From NCBI GenBank assembly GCA_008508345.1, contig QNGE01000758.1:36616-100615 (forward strand): a DNA stretch of 64,000 nt, read 5' to 3'. Made by a program: the position numbers and the translations under genes. The notes under the pieces are model-generated. The model was not told the DNA's origin, ran no database searches, and saw only the letters and a program-made list of their open reading frames with translations. Positions 57,601-64,000 of the stretch are shown here, piece after piece. The DNA is from Paragonimus westermani (taxonomy: Eukaryota > Platyhelminthes > Trematoda > Plagiorchiida > Troglotrematidae). Each line of letters begins with the position of its first letter. The first letter of the stretch is position 1.

Positions 57601-58572
57601 GTTCAACAGCTTGGTACTTTCACGTCGAGTTCGGTACTCAAGAGTGTCTGATCTGTGTGCATCAGGACATGATGTCACCCACCATATAGAGTCCATGTAT
57701 GCTATACGGGGGGTCTGCAATACTTGGCTGCGTGGTATGGCACCGAAAAAAAGACATCGTTTGCGCTTCCTTGAAATCGCACGACGGCCAGTCATGATCG
57801 TCATCACATACCGCACGTTGATGTGGCTTACATACCACCCAGTCTACGGTTGACACATGAGGTATTCGTTGAGAATTCTCGCGGATGCATGTGGTCTCGT
57901 CCTTGCTAATGCTACCCTGGACTGTTCAGACGATGAGTTCATCAAACAGATTACTAAAAACCGAAATTCGCCTCTCAACTCGTTGAAAGAGGACTCATAT
58001 CCAGTTTTTGTAAAATGATAAGCCACCTCTGCCCACTTCTCTTGCATGAAGCGGGGAATTCAATCCACAGCACAGAAAGCTGATTACGAAGTTTAACTCC
58101 GATGGAAGGTTCGGCTGGGACAACCCTTAGTGACATCCCTTCATTTAAACGGCTAAAAGTTGGGGGCAGCAATGTTTCCCATGGCGAGCCTTGGGCCGGT
58201 AAACGCGTCATTTGTGATAGCTCACATGGTTTCATGAGGTCTTACAAATCGTCGCCTAAATATTTCGGTTGCCTGTATAAATCCTGCTTCATGAGGGCCA
58301 GTACGCAAAGTTGGATAGCTGCCCTAGCTGGGAATGTTGCAGTATGAAATCAGGTAGAGTGACTTCCGTATTCCGTCCTCTGATCTGTTAACCAAGTAAA
58401 GCCTAAAAGTTCGCGTGAAGCAGTGGGGCTTCAAAATCGACATTTCTAAGGGTTTTAGCCTGACTACTGGCAGACCCAAGCTAATAACTAAGCTGCGCAC
58501 GTATTGTATTATAGAACCTTCCCGGGAATCTACAAGCATGAGAGCCGTGCGTCTAGCTGGACGAGGAAACAC
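54620..58572 (-). mobile_element. BEL/Pao LTR retrotransposon pol, degenerate
   Basis: The minus strand shows a protease-like start (MLVDSREGS near 58540, then SLVISLGLPVVRLKPLEMSI), RT (RRWYPLHHMVLNPNKHGKVR, LLTNVMFGVLL, 57300-57170), the RT-RNase H connection RPFTRRGLLVRIASV (56625-56580), integrase zinc finger (EIEGNTEVSHNTSADRKKFW, then VRRVLLRCLRGK, 55560-55460), the integrase core with LEVRTGSSIHESYGRHYTCS and VVYTNDECNFVGAEPGL (55350-55110, the Asp of SDNGTNFVGAE) and a C-terminus with KDLLLPKPTPSLHC and FWKRLSGAYVPSLQ (near 54870-54730). This order is BEL/Pao, not gypsy. Stops and frameshifts inactivate it. The LTRs were not identified; the arm repeats just beyond 54538 are one candidate. 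Confidence 0.82.
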
Positions 58573-59739
58573 TTGTATCAGCCCACACAGTTGGCCCCTC
58601 AGGCTTGCTTACCACAGAATTTTCTTCCATCACCAACTGTAGCTCCACGGAACACCAAGTCATAGCTCAGAAAAAGTTAGAGTATGACGGGGTTGTTACC
58701 ACCCTACAGCCAACCCTGGGCATGGATCCTGCTTAAGTGTAGAGGTTTCATGCATGCCACAGTCATGAGAAACGGCAGGCAGCTCATCATTTCCAGACAC
58801 GTCTTTGTGAAATTCGGGGAATTCTCTGAATGTACGGCACAGACAGAAGATGAAATGAGGCAGGAATGACGGAAAAATTTGGAGATTATTTGATATCATC
58901 ATCATTGTGAGTCATCCGGCGAACGGTGGCCAACTGTCGGGGATAGGGAACAGGAATATCATTGGTGTAGAATGGCAGAGCAGGCGCACCCAAAGACGCG
59001 GTTTTCCTCGGGGAAGCTTCGGGCGATTGATAACCTGGAGAACGCATCCGCGGATCACGTTTTCCAAGTTTGATCCGTCCGGTCATCACAAGTGCAAACC
59101 GATAACCTCCAATCAAATGACAGGTAGGTTTGACCTCCGCGAAAACGGATTTATGGAGTACTGCTAAGCGCGGACGTCTAGTGGTTCTTCAGACTACGCC
59201 CATTGTATACTCGCGACGTATGTCAGCAGGCTGGATTTGAATGTTTGTCTGTGATGCAACAAGCGCCTACACATTCCGAACTCGCTAGGGAACCGATTCG
59301 AATCCAAAAAAGGAAAATGGTAGTTGTTGGGATGTCAGATGCCCCAAAACTGTCCAATTAACACGTAATGAATATTTGTTACTTTTGCAAATTTCAATTT
59401 CCACTTTTCGCGCCATCATTACATCATCTATTTCATCCCTAGCACTGAGTAACACACTGGACGGTGATTTGTTTGCTTGTGACCTTGAACGTGTCTCATG
59501 TTTTTCAATGAACATTATTCACGATGTCGTTTCATGAACTATAAATCCGCGAAAGTTCCGTTTGTAATTTATCTTCGGACTGATACGGTAAAAGCACCCT
59601 TTCTCAAGACCACTGGCTTTCCTCCACAGCTGGCCTGGGTATCGGCTGTTCAGGGTTACAACAGCAAGTACAGTATTACTGCGTCGTAGGGACGGTTACA
59701 GTTCAGTTATATCCATTCGGTAGTTCCGAGACACAACAG

Positions 59740-59960
59740 TCGTAAAAGCCAGTTTCTCATTAATAAGTTGCCAAGTTACTAGAGAATTATTATAAGCTAC
59801 ATAGAAGATAATAACAGGCCCGGTTATCAACTCCACCAAATGGACAAGTTCCCAGACCAACGGCCCATGTGAAGATGACCAAATGCAACGACCGCTTAAT
59901 GACGACGCGATCAAGTGCAAATAAAACCGGAGTACGTATAAACAAGGGTCTACTGATTGG
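59740..59960 (+). repeat. Third, diverged copy of the arm-repeat family
   Basis: This aligns with 53540-53780 (shared AACAGGCCCGGTTAT, ACCGCTTAATG/ATTGCTTAATG, AAACAAGGGTC) at roughly 75 percent by eye and less well with the arms. Its frame is broken. It has the same orientation as the right arm and lies about 5.6 kb from it, on the upstream side of the BEL element. Confidence 0.55.
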
Positions 59961-60326
59961 AAGAAAACGGAAAAAATGCGAGAACAATTCCCACAAGTAA
60001 GCGATTTCAGTTGGTTGGGAGATCGCTGAACTCGCAGCCCCCCAGGATGGTGTCTTCAGGCCTGGGTGTGAAAACCAGTGTGACTTACCACTGAAAGTCC
60101 TTAAAAGTCACAGTCTGTCTTATGCTATTCAGCCAACACTCAAGTATATTTGGTGCCATGAGTTTAATGGTAGCCTGACTGACAGCAAAACATCAAGGAA
60201 GGATATTGGGTATTCACGTCATTATTACGCTCACCCCACTCGTCCAATATGCTGTGACTATGATTGAGGCAGGGCGAGCATTTTATCGACCGAGATCTGT
60301 GATCACTGTTCCATGCCCATCAGTGT

Positions 60327-60560
60327 GTGTACAGTCATACTTTGGCAATAGTTCTTTCGCATTCAGAATACTGCGTTCAGGTTTGGTCAGTTTCCCAAAA
60401 CATCCCTTGCTCTCCTCAGAAAGGTAAAAAACGCACCAAGTATACAGTGCTGGGTATGGAGGTTCTAAAGTATGAAGACCCACTGAGGTTGCTGCACTCA
60501 TTTTTGCTTGAACAAAGCATGGTGGGAGTGAACAGACAGATCGCTGTTGCAGATTTGAGG
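60327..60560 (+). mobile_element. CR1-like LINE RT C-terminal fragment
   Basis: The plus strand encodes SHSEYCVQVWS, then VLGMEVLKYEDPLRLLHSFL and LEQSMVGVN. These correspond to the RPHLEYCVQVWSP and GMEGLKYEDRLRRLHLFPLEQRR blocks near the end of CR1 reverse transcriptases. No upstream or downstream part is clear. Confidence 0.6.
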
Positions 60561-63500
60561 TAAACTATCCACTAACGCATTATCGGCGATTACAGTAGAT
60601 GGTTCAAACGGTGTGATGACTGGAAATTTATGGTGGTCCGAAAAGTCTCAAAAAGATGATCGAAGTAATTGGAAGTCACACGACAAAGTTGCAATTAATA
60701 AAACTGTTGTCTTTTCCTGGGTGTGAATAGGCCGGCAATCCAAGCTATCTCGCCGGAAAGACGTTCCAAACAGAGCATCTAAGAACGAGTTCGTAATTGG
60801 ACAACAGTGAACAAAAAATTGAGTATAGTAAGACAACCCGGTACAAATGAAAATGAGAACGTGTCAGACAGAGCTGAGGAGAGACGTTTCAGCTGATAAC
60901 CTAAATTCATTAAAAAAGAGAGACAGACTCATTACAGGTAAAATGGCGGCACAGAAATATTCATGGATGTTCTATACGCACGGCAGAAGTCTAATGAAGC
61001 AGAAATTGCCGCTGCAGCACGAGTGGTCTCTGAGTGATCCCTGTGTGCTCCCCGAGAGCTCCCAAGGGATCCTGAGTGTGATAAGGAGACACTTAGGGAA
61101 CACTCAGAAAACATTGGGGGCAAAACTGCGCGAAGCCCCACTAAGAGGTTCTATCTAATGCCGCAAAATCTCTGTTTGCCCACGGATCCAACGTACGCTG
61201 AACAGAAACCAGTTCTTGCAGATTAGGCTCAACGCATTGCGCGAAATCACCGGATGAAATGACATCGCGAACATGTACATTTTGTAGTAGGCGTAATAGT
61301 TACAGTATCAAAAGTAGCACGGCGTTGGACAGTACAGCTTCGGAATCACTATGCGAATATGTCCGTAGTCGTCATACCTTAGGATCGACTTTCAAAAACA
61401 GACGAAACACGTTCAAACAGATTCAACGTTTTGCATGACGCCAAACAGAAGACGACAGAGACTAAAAACTTCAACAAATCCTCATTGAAGTGAGAAAAAT
61501 TTCTCATCACATTGGTACAACTTTCTTAACCTTTGTTGTCTGATGCGTCGGGATCTAGCGTTAAGCAGTCGTAGGTTCGCTACCAAGGGAACGGAACCGA
61601 GTTAGTTTTTTGGTTCAAACTTCATCACGAAACGTGTAGCAGATTCGTGGGATAAATTTTCGCAGGAATCTTAAGAATCTCGGGCGTAGATTTAGGCACA
61701 TATTGGAACGACCAGATTAATGATTTCTGCCGGTTTAGAATGCAATTTTTTTCCCATGGCGTTTTTAGGACTTGAGGGTGATTCATTTTTCTCTAATACT
61801 TTAACTACATTAACTAGTTTGGCAGAAAATGCGATACGGCTTATATTCGCATCGTACTAGCCAAGGAGTGGGAAGTCAACACGCGTAGACTTTCATTAAT
61901 CGTTGAGTTTGAAACTGAATTAGCAACTGAAATCGTCATCGTTCTATTGGCCCAATAGATGACTACTATTACCTCAAGTATACGCAGTGGCCAGGTCAAT
62001 CACATGATGAAATCGGTCAAAATATGGTAGCGCCAAAAGAAGTTGCAGCGGTAGCAGACATGCACAAAAGGTATGCGCACAAATCAACGGGGGTGCATCA
62101 ATGAGAAAGTGGGAGGACGTACTGGTAACACAAGGGACAGACCACCACCAGCGTGAAGAACAGCCCCAGAGGGTAGGTTCGGACGACGACAGATAGATAA
62201 GTTCACACGCAAAGTGGGATGACAAGCGTCCAGCGTCGATAGACGAAGAGATACGAGGAGCTTAAAATGTCACCGTGCGATTACTTCACCCGCCCAAAAC
62301 CCACGCAAATAAAGAAGACAGAGACGCCGCCCAGCAACCCCCGTTTATTCTTGATGGTACATGTAGTAGTGTGTAGTCCGCCACCACTTTGTTTCGCCAC
62401 ACATACTCCCTTCCGCTTCCTTTCAGATCTTCGGACACGTGGGTTGACTTCGTCCGTGCAAAGGTCTGAGGAGGGTGACCAACCAGAACCCCAGGTCGGT
62501 GGTCAGTGAGCATGAGACCAAGTCTGATTGGTGGGAATTCTCGGACTGTGGGTCCCCATGTATACATATGGACAAAAACACGTTGAAAAAATCTCTCGCG
62601 GTATCTGTGCTGTTGTTATTACACGTCTCCTGCTTCCGCGTGACTTTTCTCTTTTGTGAGACGAACCTTGTGCGCTTCGATCTGCAAAAGTTGGACATAA
62701 TGGGTGTTGCTTCTATAATTGACTTTCTGGTATATTACACAGCCAAGAAAGAAGATGGTGATGATTTCAAACAAGTGTAAAGATGAAGTCAAGGAAACGG
62801 TATGCACCAAAATATACAAAAGTGAATTGCAAAGTATAACTATGATCGGTAGACACTACATATGACAGTGATTGAATGACGTGAAGAAGCAAAAGAAGAC
62901 ACATAAATCAACGTGATAATCATGAAAATGTCCTTTTCTCACCAATAACGAGGATAAATTTATGGAGTATATTTGCCGTTTTTGACCGTGCTGGCAATGG
63001 CAGGCGGGGAATTCGAATGAAAATGGTCAAGTGTGTCCGTTTTTGAGAATGACCATAGAAAACGACGCCACCTCCCTGAATGTCGAAGAGCAATCCTCTT
63101 TCCCTCAAACTCGGAAAAGTGATCCATCTGGATCATCACTGGAGCGGGTCTCTGAGACCACCCCTCAGAAACGATCAAAAGGTACGGCCAGCCTCTAGTT
63201 TTCACACATCTTCCCGGTTGAACACCACTCCATTTAAGCGTGTTTATTATCAATCACATGCTTGTAATGTCAGCTTTCAGAATCTCGGTTCTGAGCTCGT
63301 GTCTTCAGAGTCGCTCCCCAACACAAAATCTAGCAGCGCACGTGCGCCTTATGTGCCGTGAAGTTTGTCATTGACCGAATCGACTGTCTGATAATTGTTA
63401 CCAGATCACACCACTTCTTAATCTCAGGTCGTATCCGGAGTGGCTGCTCTGCAGTGATTACTCCCAATCGAACTGTTTACGTTATTAGTTTATGAATTTC

Positions 63501-64000
63501 CCGGCCTAACAGGCGCTGGTGCTATCCAAATTTCCCGTGACACACTTCGCAAGGTAAAGAGAGACTAAAAGATGATTTGGGTACTTTGTTGCGGCGGGCT
63601 GCTCGAGGTGCTCTGTCGTTCAACACTATCGAGAGCTAGGCTTTGTGGATTGGGAACCAAACAGACACTAGCACTGCGCTGCAGGTAGTAACTAAAAACA
63701 TTTGACCTGGCGACCATCATCGGTAGTTGATATTAGCCCACTAACTTTGACATGCTCCACTGTAGGGCCACGTGTAAGACGAATCTTCTTAGCCGTCTAC
63801 TGGGTAAGTTCACTCCAAACATGTTTGGAAGGGTTTGCTACGTATGTCCGCATTCACCTAGAAATTGATATCCAGGATTGTCTCAAAAATCCTGTTGGGA
63901 GGGATTTCGTGCACTGAACGTTTTCAGCCTTGTACACCAGCGATCTCGTGCGGATTGGATATTTCTCTGCAACATCTCCCGCAACGAGTTACATCCAAAT
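60561..64000. other. No gene recognised
   Basis: The longest frames are 60847-61158 plus (103 codons), 62475-62780 plus (101 codons, with a hydrophobic stretch SLAVSVLLLLHVSCF) and 62960-63253 minus (97 codons). None shows a known domain, and several overlap frames on the other strand. Nothing here is strong enough to call a gene. Confidence 0.35.

Noticed and set aside
60847..61158. 103-codon plus-strand frame
   Set aside because: Low-complexity charged sequence without a domain and with an overlapping antisense frame; not called a gene.
1..64000. CRISPR arrays, bacterial operons, rRNA or tRNA genes, hammerhead ribozymes
   Set aside because: No regular spaced repeats, Shine-Dalgarno-linked gene strings, tRNA A/B-box pairs with a cloverleaf, or hammerhead core in the two inverted repeats inspected.

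Overview
The window looks like invertebrate eukaryotic DNA, most probably from a parasitic flatworm (a digenean trematode is the best guess; a large-genome tapeworm is not excluded). Reasons: one host gene with 32- and 36-nt introns at its 5' end followed by introns of 0.9 to 11.8 kb, and a repeat landscape of RTE-like and CR1-like LINEs, Ty3/gypsy (including a K02A2.6-like lineage), BEL/Pao and a probable Mutator-like DNA transposon. There is no bacterial gene organisation, operon or CRISPR array. No species can be named from sequence alone.

Host gene: seven exons on the minus strand between 31473 and 834 join in frame into the first 429 codons of a DEAD-box RNA helicase of the DDX56/Dbp9 type (nucleolar, large ribosomal subunit assembly). 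Every helicase motif from Q to VI is present and all seven exons join without a frame break. The C-terminal end lies beyond position 1. The helicase introns hold most of the repeats in the left half.

Repeats inside the helicase gene: an RTE 3' end (1-225), an older RTE 3' end (2865-3100), a nearly full-length decayed RTE (4278-7095), a non-LTR fragment (8481-8660), a gypsy solo LTR with a 4-bp target-site duplication (9619-10339), another RTE RT piece (11551-11790), a decayed K02A2.6-like gypsy element (14570-17710), an internally deleted RTE (23980-24976), a gypsy element reduced to LTR plus half an integrase (25782-27530), and a further RTE (27745-30430).

Upstream of the helicase: three decayed CR1-like LINEs lie head to tail on the minus strand (31900-40840), another runs forward (44450-45930), and an endonuclease piece lies at 47267-47557. 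From 48087 to 54538 a pair of almost identical 610-bp inverted repeats brackets 5.2 kb that carries remnants of a FAR1/MULE-type transposase: the best candidate for an undescribed mobile element here. A decayed BEL/Pao polyprotein (54620-58572, minus) abuts its right end, followed by a related repeat relic (59740-59960) and a CR1 RT tail (60327-60560). I recognise nothing coding in the last 3 kb. Almost all elements are broken by stops and frame changes; family calls rest on remembered motif patterns, not on database searches.
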